Below, in pieces: positions 34,201-42,677 of a stretch of 51,962 bases of DNA. The stretch spans positions 1 to 51,962 of the forward strand of contig JAPOXD010000035.1 of NCBI GenBank assembly GCA_026707285.1, written 5' to 3'. A program made the position numbers and the translations under genes. Source of the DNA: Chloroflexota bacterium. Lineage in GTDB: Bacteria; Chloroflexota; UBA11872. Within the stretch, counting starts at the first letter, position 1. Every line of letters starts with the position of its first letter. The notes under the pieces were generated by a model. The model did not search any database. It saw only the letters and a list, made by a program, of their open reading frames with translations, and was not told the origin of the DNA.

Positions 34201-34379
34201 ACGCCCCCAGGACGCATGCCGAGGACCCGACGAATACTCAGTCCGGCCAACACATTCGGTGGCACAACCGTCACAGGGGCCAGTCGATCGTCACGCTTAA
34301 GTCGATCGATCGCTCGCTCGAGCACGACCAGACCAGCACGCCCAATGACCGCGACCGAGACGCTAAGTTGCCTCATCAC
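31239..34379 (-). CDS. AddB-like subunit: inactivated helicase fold with PD-(D/E)XK nuclease and Fe-S cysteines
   Basis: The 1,046-residue protein lacks a clear Walker A motif at the N-terminus, as AddB-like inactivated subunits of some lineages do. The C-terminal half holds the nuclease: SALQDWAVCPYRYFLGR, ERGALIHDILHTF, GKIDRID, then EVIDYKTGRL and QLPVYA. Cysteines at CPYRYF and at CEHCAYDAVC (C1008, C1011, C1017) would bind the 4Fe-4S cluster that pins the AddB nuclease domain. It overlaps the AddA-like gene by four bases. The start is GTG followed directly by ATG. It is upstream of AddA, the usual gene order. Confidence 0.9.
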   Translation of the reverse strand: MMRQLSVSVAVIGRAGLVVLERAIDRLKRDDRLAPVTVVPPNVLAGLSIRRVLGMRPGGVVNVRMLVLDRLIELIGSPTLAAGGRRPLSTVYRIEAIRAAVYDVREAFLGDVLLDGLALQSLEFAFSELDICDDEALDRIGANSERHRCLVDRYRDFRSRVRSFYDERDLVVAATKVLEQDAVILRDIGGVVLYFPGELTLRQKRFVSALSDRVPLEVVVGLSGDPTVDKNALSGWPEPRENLTVNESPAVSQILQAPDAEEEIRDAIRQLSHRLSGGRPLHRAAILYAHPDPYQRIAAEQLDAAEIPWNGRLPITSGQTIVGRTLLSLLQIAERLASTPKRISWDEAVAPWLSGAPILRANRQIAPAARWSRIARRANLLRDPRHWLERLAQHRTKIEGELSRLQRDEEDEHPWRVLAMERELAELREFREFVRELVDGIRRISRTATWSAYARGAEVLLERYLGGRNAFAARLGMDGSADVAREVEAWGAVDDLLRSLAQLDELGETDPASFRAAAERCLDRPSGRVGHFGRGVFVGPLSAGVGTDWDIVFIVGAAERSLPGLDREDPLLPEPLRNEAGLSGARDRARRRRSEYLAALWSAEERHLSYPRADVRGQRARFPSRWLLESATVLHGRRVYGSKIDALDSCTWFHTVPSFEWSVANALVPGARQEYDLRSIRRAAKPEDHFLVRSELPLRRGLVLQKARRSNSFGEWDGHIVGGTPSYAQRPHSPSALQDWAVCPYRYFLGRVLRVAEQDEAEDDLVISPLERGALIHDILHTFFSSVAGPQTPNDEWTESHRRSLATIAGDKCDAAERRGVTGRDLLWQRERQLIQDDLQEFLTQDNKRRADRGVIQVSSEYAFGLAGSPPVSLTLPDGRMVHLRGKIDRIDQSADDGRLEVIDYKTGRLRPTRSDLDEDPVIRGQYLQLPVYAVAAAQQSSDPSSVEVTSSYWFITDRGDFSSLEVTWGDTATDRFRDVLGHIVDGIGRGHYPAHPGDDAYHGPQNCEHCAYDAVCSRDRQSTWNATRYDPRLAGYVSLVDGDAT

Positions 34380-34809
34380 GTTGAGTGTATCGCCGCGACG
34401 CGATTAGCCTTCGGTCGAGGCGCCAAGTCAACCGCCATTCGTGCGGATACCATAGATCCCGGCGATAGGTCCATCAGGCATCGCGCCGCGAATCTTGCTC
34501 CCCCGACGGTCGAAATCCCTACACTCTTCGCGCCACGCCCATGGCGCTGGACTACGATTTGCAGCGACCTCCTCTTCGCAGTCCAATTCAGTAAATGCAT
34601 CTCAAGCGAGACTGCGTCCCGCACCGCGTCCTCTGATAGTCCTTGCCGCGTCAAACGCCACAGCACAGAGCTACGCACCTAACATGCACTAGCCAAACTG
34701 CCGACCGCGACTCCGTCAGCCAACGAGCATCTTCTGCTTGGCTCAATCACGTCTCCACCTTGGTCGATCAATTGCCTACCGCTCGTACCATTAGAACTAC
34801 CAAAGTACC
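34380..34809. other. Intergenic stretch between the AddB-like gene and the Cas4-like gene
   Basis: This stretch is more AT-rich than the helicase genes and holds no convincing protein gene. Both neighbours are on the minus strand, so it should contain the promoter of the AddB-AddA operon (right after position 34,380) and the end of the Cas4-like transcript. I see no clear terminator hairpin. Confidence 0.5.
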
Positions 34810-35466
34810 TTAGAAGTCCAAGGTCTCCCCCTCCGTTTCCAAATCTTCATCCACTCGCTCAGGGCAGTCCTTCGACGTAATGTTGCAGTATCGACATTCC
34901 CGTGCGCTCGGTATCTTTCTCGCCGGTCTCTCAGACGCCAAACGCAGAATCAGATCGGTGACGTTCGAAATGAACTTCGAGTCAACCGCCGCAGCCGGAA
35001 TGTCGATCTCATGGCCATCGTAGACGACTTTACCGTCAAACGAGATGCCTCTATGTTGACCCAACGATCGTGGAATCGCATACATATAAAGCATTACCTG
35101 AACACTGTGTGAAGGAAACGGCCGGCCAGTCTTTATGTCAATGACGACACCACTATCTTCTTGCTTCACAATCAGATCAGGCTTGCCGGCCAATTTTGCA
35201 GACCTACCTCGAAGAACAAAGCTGTTCTGATCTTCGGTGAACACGACATATCCTCGCTCCTCCCAATGCTGCCGATTCGCAGCAACATTCGCCGAATGAT
35301 CAATCTGCCATGCCACGTCATCGAAAGTGCTGGGCTTCCTGTCCCAACTCCATCCCTCGTGATGCGCCTTGAACCATGCAGACCATTCGCAAGAGTTTTC
35401 TCCAACTAGCAGTTTCGTAAGCCATGTCACCCAGATATATGGTCCATCATGTCGAGAAACTGCCAT
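34810..35466 (-). CDS. Cas4-like PD-(D/E)XK nuclease, stand-alone
   Basis: The 218-residue protein has GKPDLIV (D97), VVIDIKTGRP (D110, K112) and a later Q123 in the RecB motif context. A lone N-terminal cysteine (C26) and three C-terminal ones (C191, C194, C201 in CRYCNITSKDC) match the Cas4/AddB-type 4Fe-4S pattern. Start ATG has AGGGAG upstream. Cas4 trims DNA ends and protospacers in CRISPR loci, but no array or other cas gene lies in this window. Solo Cas4-like proteins occur in mobile elements and in other DNA-repair or defence settings. A separate transcript from AddAB is likely given the 430-bp gap. Confidence 0.85.
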   Translation of the reverse strand: MAVSRHDGPYIWVTWLTKLLVGENSCEWSAWFKAHHEGWSWDRKPSTFDDVAWQIDHSANVAANRQHWEERGYVVFTEDQNSFVLRGRSAKLAGKPDLIVKQEDSGVVIDIKTGRPFPSHSVQVMLYMYAIPRSLGQHRGISFDGKVVYDGHEIDIPAAAVDSKFISNVTDLILRLASERPARKIPSARECRYCNITSKDCPERVDEDLETEGETLDF

Positions 35467-36789
35467 ATTGGCACTCCCTAGCTAGTCGCACCCGACCGTA
35501 CCACGTTTTCGTCGCCACCGGAGGCTTCATTCAGTCTAAACGTCCCAGTTTCGTGTCGCTGAGAGATTCAATTCAATCTCCAATCTGTGACACACTCGAC
35601 TAATCGTGGCTCATGTAGAGGATCCCAATATTGGGTACGACAAACACTGAATCATACACTCGGTTATCGAGCTATCACACTTGCGACCATTCAACTTGCC
35701 ATAAATCTTCTCTCTTGAGTCTTATTGTGAGTCACAGTAGTGTGTATTGCGAGTTGACTCTCGGCACGGTCAATCAATCTCTCCAGTCTGAGCCACTAGG
35801 CATCCTGCTGCCCATTGGTTCTGTAACTCAGCTCCGTTGATTGGTTCAAGTCATCGGGGCAACTCTTGCCGCCGCATCACACCTCTGGCTCCAGGCTAGT
35901 GTGAGGTCACCGCTTCAATGGCAATCACCTCTCAAGGGAAACCCGGGGAGACCACAGAGGGCCAATGGCGCGCTTGTCTCGTGAGACCAGAATCTTCATG
36001 CTCTACGGTCGGCCGCGCACGAACACTCAGAGGTCTCCGAGCACGACTCTTTGGCGAGCCTCGCCGAGTTTCGAGAAGGGTTGCTCGCGAGCCAAGCCTA
36101 TCTCGCGAATCTGCCCACGAATCTCTCTTTCAAGCACGGCGGGCTCGCCGATCTCTCCCATCCGATCGCCTGCGAGAGTGGCTTCGATGTCGCCGTGGTG
36201 CGCTTGAATTCAGCAAGTTCGTCAGCCGGCGTCGGGCAAGGATTCACAGTGTTGCTTGGGCGCGCTCAGTCCTTGAGCCCAACGTCCGCCGGTCTTTTGA
36301 AGACAATCGTCGAACACATCCGCCAGCGGCCAAACGAGCGCTATAGTCTTTGCTCGAGACTCGGATGAGGTGCGGACGCCGGCCCGTGAGAAGTGGCGCG
36401 CGATGCTCCTGGTTCAAGCCCGATGCAAGAGTCCCAGATAATCCGAAAAGGACTACTGAGCGGCTCCAATGCGCGCCAGGTCACCAAGTGTCCAGTAGTA
36501 CCAGGGCCTTTCCTGAGACTCGTCATGACACCCTCTCAAAGCAAACGTGACTGCGCCGAGAAAGACGCATGCCGCGATTGGGGGCATCGCATTGATCCTT
36601 GAGCACTCGTTGCGAATCGGCGATGCGCATCGGATCGAACACATACCCGCGGCGACATGGTGGACCAAGTGTGAGGGACGAGGCGATGAACCTGACGGGC
36701 GAATGCGTGGCAGCTGGTGAAGCACGGTGTCGCGTGATCCAGACACAATCCGGTGAGGCGACCAGCACCCGGTCGAGTACGATTGGTTC
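35467..36789. other. AT-richer spacer between divergent nuclease and ATPase genes
   Basis: About 1.3 kb with no confident gene. The part at 35,480-35,900 is distinctly AT-rich compared with the window and carries no long open frame; it should contain the promoter of the Cas4-like gene. A short open frame at 35,985-36,368 is listed separately. The part at 36,370-36,789 shows nothing I recognise except the leader of the ATPase gene. Confidence 0.5.
35985..36368 (+). CDS. Hypothetical protein or gene remnant, function unknown
   Basis: An open frame of 128 codons with no ATG; TTG at 36,051 would give 105 residues (ASLAEFREGLLASQAYLANL and onward). The amino-acid mix is natural and not arginine-heavy like the antisense shadows, which is the only support. 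I recognise no domain. It could be the C-terminal part of a decayed gene. Its frame is open back to a TGA at 35,982. Confidence 0.25.
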   Translation, partial: DQNLHALRSAAHEHSEVSEHDSLASLAEFREGLLASQAYLANLPTNLSFKHGGLADLSHPIACESGFDVAVVRLNSASSSAGVGQGFTVLLGRAQSLSPTSAGLLKTIVEHIRQRPNERYSLCSRLG

Positions 36790-39360
36790 ATGACCTCACT
36801 TACAGAAGAACTCACCAATTGGGCTCAGGAACGCCCGGCCTGGCAACGCAGGGTGATGAGCAGAATTGCGGACGGCGAAAAGCTGGGGCAAGCCGACTAC
36901 CGCCAAATCGCGAGTCTATTGGCACGCGGCGACTGCGACTCAGACTCAAGCATTTCGTTTGGCGAAGCTGCAGCCGTCCGAGAAGCAAGGCCAGCGGTGC
37001 GCTTACTGGAGGTAGAGACTGGCAAGAGCGTGAACGCGCTTGCGCATGGCCAAAAGCTCACATTTGGACCCGAAGGACTCACCGTCGTATACGGTGACAA
37101 TGGTAGTGGCAAGTCTGGCTACGCTCGACTGCTCAAGCAAGTCGTGGGCGCACGGGTTCAAGAAGAAGTCCTTTCAAACATCTTTCTTGATCGCGCTGAC
37201 TCGATTCCCGGCGCTGAGATTGTCTATTCCATCTGCGGTGTGAAGTCCGAACCCTGCGACTGGCATGAGGTACCACACGAGCTAAAGCGCATAAGCTTTT
37301 TCGACCAAAGCTGCGGGGACGCTTTTGTGACGACTGCATCCGAGGTCACCTTCAGACCGGCGGCCCTATACATTCTCGATGCGTTGATTGAAGCCTGCGA
37401 TGGAATCCGCCAAGAGTTGGATCTGCTTCTACGTGACAACGAACGGCAGTCAGCGCCACTCCCGGTAGTGTCTAAAGGTGGGGCAGCGGCTCAATTCCTT
37501 GCACAGCTCTCGGGAACAACGTCCAAAGCTGAAATCGAAAGTGCCTGCGAATTCGACTCTTCGGCAGAAGGTAGAATTGCGAAACTAAAGAAGCTAGAAG
37601 CCCAGCTAAAGAGTTCCGACCCTGCCGAAGAGCGTAATCGCCTCAACGACCTGGCCACCCGATACGAGCTAGTTGCAAACCACCTGAGTCTGTTGAGCGT
37701 TCGGCTTGCTCCGGACGTCATAAATGACGTCGCCGAAAAGCGCCGACTGGCGCGTGAGCTTCGTGCCGCGGCAACGATTGCCGCTCAAGAAACCTTCGAA
37801 AGCGAACCAGTTTCCGGAGTTGGATCCGACACATGGCGCACTCTCTGGGAAGCAGCACGTAGCTTCTCCGAGACGGAAGCATTTGTCGGCGAGACATTTC
37901 CCATGGTCGACCAGTCCGCGAAGTGCGTCCTATGCCAGCAAGAACTCGACGACAATGCGCGGTCGCGCTTTCGACGCTTTGAAGCCTCCGTTCGCGATGA
38001 GACGGAGCGCCGAGCGGGTACGGCGGAAGCCGCCGTCGACGCAGCTGTCACTAGAGTTCGGGCGATCGAGGTTGCTCCAGCCACAGTCCTTGCTGCGTTC
38101 GAGATCCTTGGGCCAAGTAATCCAGCCCTTCTTGAACAATGTCGCACCGCTGTCGATAGCTTCGCCACGGTTGCGCAAGCAATAGCGCACGGCAAAGAGA
38201 TTGCGGTGACAGACAACGACCAAATGGAGCGCATCGAGAACTCTCTGCTTGCCAAATCTGCCCAACTGCGAAGTGCAGCGTCAACGACAAGTGATAGCCA
38301 ATACGACAAACGTCTGCGCGATATCACTGACGAGTTGACCAAGCTAGAAGACGCCGCGCTAATGAACAACGCGAGCTCAACTATCCTGCGTGAAGTATCG
38401 CGACTGAATGAACAGCAGACTATAGAAGAAGCAAAAAGGGGCACCAATACGGCCGCCATTACCAGAAAAAGTACTGAGTTCACCCGGGCATTTGTTACCT
38501 CTCAAATCCAAGACCGATTCGCCACCGAGTTGCATCGCCTCCGTCTACCGAGGGTCGTACTCTCTGATGTTGGGGGACAGAAGGGACAACTGAGGAAACA
38601 GCCTGCATTCGATGGTGCTGTGCAGCATCCTGACATCGACAAGGTCCTCAGCGAAGGTGAACAGCGTGCTCTTGGATTGGCGGGATTCTTCACAGAGGCC
38701 TCTCTCGACTCGTCTAAGTCAGCGCTGGTTTTGGACGATCCTGTCTCCTCTCTTGATCACGTGCACCGCGACCTCGTCGCCACGCGACTTGCGGAGTACG
38801 CCGCCGAGCGACAGGTAATAGTCTTCACGCATGACCTCGCATTCGTTTCCGAGCTCCATCGTGCGACCGTAAGGTCCGATATCGCCTTTGTCGAACGAAC
38901 CGTTGAACGTCAGCAGGCTGGAGGACCTGGAGTCTGTTTGGAATCTCATCCGTGGAAAGCCAAGGCAGTCACAGCGCGATTGGGCGACATCAAAGCGGAC
39001 CTTTCACGCGTCAAGAAGACTCTCGATACAGGAAGCCAAGAGGAGCAGGTTCGGGTAATCGCGGACTGGTCGGGCAAGCTCTCCGAAACCTGGGAACGAA
39101 TAATTAGTGAAACAATCACAAGTCCCCTATTCGATCCAGGAACCCAACAGGTTAGTCCAAACATGCTCAAGCTGTTCGTGCAAATCAATGAGGGAGACAA
39201 TAAGGAGTTCCAAGAAAGCTATAGCCGTATTTCGCGTTGGGCTCGGCGACATGACAAGAGTCTAGACACGAATTTTGTGCCGCCCGAAGTCGATGAATTG
39301 AGCCGCGAGCTTGAGCTCGTTAAGGCTTGGTTCGATCGGGTTCGCAAGTATCGCAGCTGA
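36790..39360 (+). CDS. Rad50/RloC-like AAA ATPase with a CxxC hook (candidate defence protein)
   Basis: The 856-residue protein has an ABC/SMC-type ATPase split by a long helical insert. Walker A is YGDNGSGKSGYARLLK (102-109 core). The signature is LSEGEQRALGLAGF (620-625). Walker B is ALVLDDPVSSLD, and FTHD (679-682) is the H-loop. Near the middle KCVLCQQEL (C379, C382) resembles the zinc hook of Rad50 and RloC. The layout fits the AAA_13 group that includes PrrC and RloC anticodon nucleases. I do not see their nuclease motif in the last 170 residues, so the effector is unknown. Its GC content is clearly lower than that of neighbouring genes, which suggests transfer. The next gene downstream is on the opposite strand, so it may act alone. 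Confidence 0.85.
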   Translation: MTSLTEELTNWAQERPAWQRRVMSRIADGEKLGQADYRQIASLLARGDCDSDSSISFGEAAAVREARPAVRLLEVETGKSVNALAHGQKLTFGPEGLTVVYGDNGSGKSGYARLLKQVVGARVQEEVLSNIFLDRADSIPGAEIVYSICGVKSEPCDWHEVPHELKRISFFDQSCGDAFVTTASEVTFRPAALYILDALIEACDGIRQELDLLLRDNERQSAPLPVVSKGGAAAQFLAQLSGTTSKAEIESACEFDSSAEGRIAKLKKLEAQLKSSDPAEERNRLNDLATRYELVANHLSLLSVRLAPDVINDVAEKRRLARELRAAATIAAQETFESEPVSGVGSDTWRTLWEAARSFSETEAFVGETFPMVDQSAKCVLCQQELDDNARSRFRRFEASVRDETERRAGTAEAAVDAAVTRVRAIEVAPATVLAAFEILGPSNPALLEQCRTAVDSFATVAQAIAHGKEIAVTDNDQMERIENSLLAKSAQLRSAASTTSDSQYDKRLRDITDELTKLEDAALMNNASSTILREVSRLNEQQTIEEAKRGTNTAAITRKSTEFTRAFVTSQIQDRFATELHRLRLPRVVLSDVGGQKGQLRKQPAFDGAVQHPDIDKVLSEGEQRALGLAGFFTEASLDSSKSALVLDDPVSSLDHVHRDLVATRLAEYAAERQVIVFTHDLAFVSELHRATVRSDIAFVERTVERQQAGGPGVCLESHPWKAKAVTARLGDIKADLSRVKKTLDTGSQEEQVRVIADWSGKLSETWERIISETITSPLFDPGTQQVSPNMLKLFVQINEGDNKEFQESYSRISRWARRHDKSLDTNFVPPEVDELSRELELVKAWFDRVRKYRS

Positions 39361-40063
39361 AGACGCGCCAAGCACCGATCTTGGATTGCGAATTCTTGGC
39401 CTCGGGCCAAGCGACCGCGCCTCGCAGAACACCGCCATGCATGTAGCCTCCAGCCAAACCTGGGCCGCCCTCCACAATACCCTGGGCAGGTCCGCCTCTC
39501 GTCGAGCCCCGGCCTTAGTCCAGCAGATCGCCGCAGACCCGACCCGGGCGCCGTGCGGATCGCGGCCGGCCGCAGACCGTGAGTTTCCGTAGATAGAAAA
39601 ATCCCGACGTGCGTCAAAGCAGCTCTAAACAAGCCGTGGAGTCGGGCAAGTCTACGTGTTTGACACCACCCAACCCGGCCCCGCGAATCGCAACCATGTC
39701 TCTTCGCCTTTCGCGCGCATGGCTCAAACACTGCCGGTATCCAGGACGAATCCGGCACCTTGGACGCATGCAATCTTCGACGCAAGGGACCAGCCGCGAC
39801 GCTGGTGGATCCCCATGGTCCGAGTCCCGCCGATCTGTCCTGAAGGCCGCCACTCGCTTCACGGAGGCAGCGAGCGCCCGACACCCATGACCGGTGGCAG
39901 TCTCTTCAGGACCATGGAGACCCGGCTCCGCCCGAGTGAAAGGCACGGGCCTCTGGGGACTTCACGTAGGCGCGAAACCCGGGACGACGGGCGCCGCGGC
40001 CTAGGGGCACCCGGTCGGGAGACTCAGTGCCCAACGGACCTGCGGCCACGCGAAAGCGCACCG
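39361..40063. other. Gene-free stretch between convergent genes
   Basis: The ATPase gene and the JAB-protein gene converge on this 700-bp stretch. Several frames are open on both strands but all are arginine/proline-rich and I recognise nothing in them. It may hold terminators for both transcripts, though I could not find an unambiguous one. Old mobile-element remains are possible. Confidence 0.4.
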
Positions 40064-40573
40064 CTAGGGCATCAGACCATCCTCCTTCAGGCTTACGGCC
40101 CGGTCACCACCGATGACGACGTGGTCCACGATCTGGATGCCCAGCAGCTCCGCCGCCGCCACCAGCTTTCGGGTCAGCGCGGTGTCGTCCGCGCTCGGCG
40201 TCGGATCACCGCTGGGATGGTTGTGGCAGATGACTAGGTGAGGAATAGCCGCGACCACCGCCGGCCGCAGCACTTCTGCCGGCCGGACCATGATGGCGCA
40301 GACATTGCCCTGGTAGATGACGCGCTGGCCGACCACGTGGCGCCGGCTGTCGAGGAGCAGCACCCGCATCTGCTCCTGGGCAAGCCCGGCCATCTCGGGC
40401 GCCAGGAGCTGCCACACGTCATCGGGGCAGTCAATGGTGGGCCGGTCGTCTTTGTTGCGTGCCGGCTGGGCCTCCACGCCGTAGCGCATGGTCAACTCGT
40501 GCAGAAGACGCAGATTGAATCTGAGCGCGTCCAGCAGGATCTCGTCGCGGGTGACGGTCGTCGTTTCGGTCAT
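40064..40573 (-). CDS. RadC-type JAB/MPN domain protein, short form
   Basis: The 169-residue protein has the RadC JAB core: RVLLLDSRRHVVGQ, then VICHNHPSGDPTPSADDTAL with the zinc ligands His-x-His and Asp, and DHVVIGGDRAVSLKEDGLMP at the end. It lacks the N-terminal helix-hairpin-helix part of chromosomal RadC and is typical of the short forms on plasmids and integrated elements. Start ATG has AAGGAGG seven bases upstream. It is the last gene of the four-gene minus-strand operon. JAB proteins are often metallopeptidases acting on isopeptide bonds; for RadC forms the substrate is unknown. Confidence 0.9.
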   Translation of the reverse strand: MTETTTVTRDEILLDALRFNLRLLHELTMRYGVEAQPARNKDDRPTIDCPDDVWQLLAPEMAGLAQEQMRVLLLDSRRHVVGQRVIYQGNVCAIMVRPAEVLRPAVVAAIPHLVICHNHPSGDPTPSADDTALTRKLVAAAELLGIQIVDHVVIGGDRAVSLKEDGLMP

Positions 40574-41066
40574 GTCGGCCTCCTTGGCTGTGGGTTGAAG
40601 AAAGCAATGGGGCCGCCTCCGAGATCGAAGACGGCCCCGGGCCACGCCGGGCTCCGGCAGTGGCAATGCAGCGGCGGGCCTCGGGTCCCGACGGACTGGG
40701 GCTTGCTGCGAGCGTTCGCCGAGGTGCCCGAGGTGTCCTGGGGTCGATCCGCGGCGTCGATGGTCCCTGCCGCGGCCCACGGGCTTGGGCGGGCTGCAGG
40801 CGCCATGGCGGGATCCCGGTGCACGCGGTCCACGGCACCGTTCCGTTAGTGACCTGGACCGGCCGTCACGCCGAGCACCGGGGCAAGCGAGACGACCGAG
40901 CCGCCGTGTCGCTTTCGGGACCCGGCGACCGGTCGCGGACTGCTACCGGGGACTGCGGCGCCAGATGGGTCTCGCGAAGCGACACCTCCTGGGGACGGCT
41001 GATTCGGCTGGGTCTCGTGCCGCCGGCAGAGACGCGGTTGCCAGTCGCTACCCGCCGGCCTCCGAC
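40574..41066. other. Long operon spacer between VWA and RadC genes
   Basis: This 490-bp spacer is very GC-rich and carries no confident gene on either strand. Near the RadC end it contains a hairpin (40,609-40,638) followed by a strong Shine-Dalgarno sequence. The remainder could be a decayed gene or a long leader; I cannot tell. Confidence 0.4.
40609..40638 (-). terminator. GC-rich hairpin upstream of the RadC-type gene
   Basis: The arms GGGGCCG (40,609-40,615) and CGGCCCC (40,632-40,638) form a perfect 7-bp stem with a 16-nt loop. No T-run follows, so it is not a classic intrinsic terminator. It lies about 35 bp before the RadC start codon and is one of three hairpins at equivalent places in this operon. 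Confidence 0.5.
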
Positions 41067-42590
41067 TCAGCGCTGCCTGAGGGTGTTGACCACCCCGCCC
41101 AGCAGGGGCGCCAGCGCCGCCGCGGACGGACAGTCGATGAAGCGCTCCCCGAAGAGCCGGCGCATCGCCCGCCGGTTGCCGGCTTCCAGCTCGACGCCCA
41201 GCCCCAGCACTTCGATCCGGGCCTCGGCCGCGCAGTGGTTCAGATGCTGCACGGCCGGCGGGTCGTGCGGCTCGCCGTCGTGGATGATCACCAGCACCTT
41301 CAGCGTCTCGGGCCGCGCGGTCATCTCGTTCAGGATCGCCTCGTAGGCGGGGCTCATGGCGCTGCCGGTGATGGCCGGCAGTCCCGCCAGCCGGGCCAGC
41401 GCCCGCTCTGACGCGTCACCCGACCGCAGGATCCACTCCGCGCCCTCGAAGGCGACCACCCCGTGCCAAACCTCCAGATCCGCGCAGGCGAGGTGCAGGG
41501 TGGCCGCCGCTACCCGGGCCGCCTCCATCCGCGCCCCGTCCATGGAACCTGACCGGTCCAGCAGCACGCCCACCGCCACGGACTGCGGGTCGGGCTCCGG
41601 CTCCGCCGGCATCACGAAGGGTGTGGCGTCCTGGCTGCGGATTGCCGCCCGCAGGCTCAGCCGCCCGTGCCGATCGCTCCACTCCGGCGTGCGCGCCACC
41701 TCCGGCAGGGCGAGCCGCGCCACCAACTCCGACGCCAGCGGCTCCGCCGCCGCCAGCAGCGGGCCCGGCGGCGCCAGCAACCGCTCGGGGTTATGACCCG
41801 CCGTCGCCACCTCGGCTGGAAGCTCGTCGTCGTCCACCGCTGACTTGCCGGGATCCTGCCAGTCGGTCCCGCTTCCCGGCCGCGGCTCGGCCGGATCGGC
41901 ACGCATCCCGCGACTTGGCGCCACCAGCACCAGCACCTGCTCGGGCAGGTTCTGCTCCAAATCCAGGATGGCCACGATCCGCTCCGCGAGGTCGTAGACC
42001 CGTCCCGTGTCCGGCGCCACCCACGCCCGCTCCACCAGCGGCTTCACCTGGCGCCAGCGCTGCTGGTTCGGCTTCGACAGCTCACCTTTCAGCGGCAGCA
42101 CCAGCCGTTGGGCCCAGCGCCACTGCAGCGCCGCCAGCACCAGCCAGCGCGGGTCGTCCGGGTCCTGCAACTCCCCGCGCGGCTGTCCCAGCGGCGGGAC
42201 GCGTAGGTAGCAATGCCGCGTCAAGGCCGTCAGCGCCCGGCGCACCGACCAAAACTGTCCGCCCATGATCCGCTCGATGCGCTCGTCCTCCAGCACGTTC
42301 GTGACCTGCTGCACCACCGGGGTTGCGTCGTCGCGCGGCGTCGTGTAGCGCGCATGGCCCACTTCGTGCACCAGCAAGCCGCGCGTCAGCAGGTACTGAG
42401 TCCGCGGCGGGCCCGGGTGGGCCCGCGGGTTCACCGTGATCGAACGCCGGGCGAAGTCGCAGACGCCGCTCAGGCAAATGTTCGGGTTGTCCTCGAGCTC
42501 CACCGCAAACGCGTAGGGGCCCAGGAACGACTTGCCGTAGGTCACGAGCTGCCGCTCGATGCTCGGCCACTGATACCACCGCACCGCCAT
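41067..42590 (-). CDS. VWA-domain protein with HExxH metallopeptidase-like motif (CobT/CoxE-like partner)
   Basis: The 507-residue protein has two parts. The N-terminal part has LLVHEVGHARYTT (HEVGH at 75-79) and NVLEDERIER (101-106), a candidate HExxH plus glutamate zinc site. The C-terminal part is a von Willebrand A domain with the MIDAS motif LLDRSGSMDG (345-349) and a later IIHDGEPHD. VWA proteins with MoxR-type ATPases next to them act as chaperone or remodelling pairs. Here the ATPase gene is immediately upstream. ATG has AAGGAGG at good distance. The linker (about 225-275) is acidic and probably flexible. Whether the metallopeptidase site is active is unknown; its presence alongside VWA is the interesting point. 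Confidence 0.85.
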   Translation of the reverse strand: MAVRWYQWPSIERQLVTYGKSFLGPYAFAVELEDNPNICLSGVCDFARRSITVNPRAHPGPPRTQYLLTRGLLVHEVGHARYTTPRDDATPVVQQVTNVLEDERIERIMGGQFWSVRRALTALTRHCYLRVPPLGQPRGELQDPDDPRWLVLAALQWRWAQRLVLPLKGELSKPNQQRWRQVKPLVERAWVAPDTGRVYDLAERIVAILDLEQNLPEQVLVLVAPSRGMRADPAEPRPGSGTDWQDPGKSAVDDDELPAEVATAGHNPERLLAPPGPLLAAAEPLASELVARLALPEVARTPEWSDRHGRLSLRAAIRSQDATPFVMPAEPEPDPQSVAVGVLLDRSGSMDGARMEAARVAAATLHLACADLEVWHGVVAFEGAEWILRSGDASERALARLAGLPAITGSAMSPAYEAILNEMTARPETLKVLVIIHDGEPHDPPAVQHLNHCAAEARIEVLGLGVELEAGNRRAMRRLFGERFIDCPSAAALAPLLGGVVNTLRQR

Positions 42591-42621
42591 CGATCGTCCT
42601 CCTTCTTGTCGGGAAACATGA

Positions 42622-42651
42622 GAGGCCCGCGCCTTGTGCGGCGCGGGCCTC
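42622..42651 (-). terminator. Perfect 12-bp hairpin between the ATPase and VWA genes
   Basis: GAGGCCCGCGCC (42,622-42,633) and GGCGCGGGCCTC (42,640-42,651) form a 12-bp perfect stem with the loop TTGTGC. No T-run follows in the minus direction. It sits between the MoxR stop and the VWA Shine-Dalgarno and may attenuate or protect the transcript. Confidence 0.65.
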
Positions 42652-42677
42652 GGTACTCGGGGGCTTCGCGGCCTCGG

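Noticed and set aside
34810-35466. A CRISPR-Cas locus around the Cas4-like gene
   Set aside because: No repeat array, Cas1, Cas2 or effector gene is present in the window.
39219-40063. Minus-strand frames at 39,219-39,946 as a transposase remnant
   Set aside because: Some strings looked suggestive, but no motif or order matches a transposase family I know, and part overlaps the ATPase gene.
40238-41411. Plus-strand frames of 203-228 residues
   Set aside because: They overlap the RadC-type and VWA genes in antisense and have shadow-like composition.
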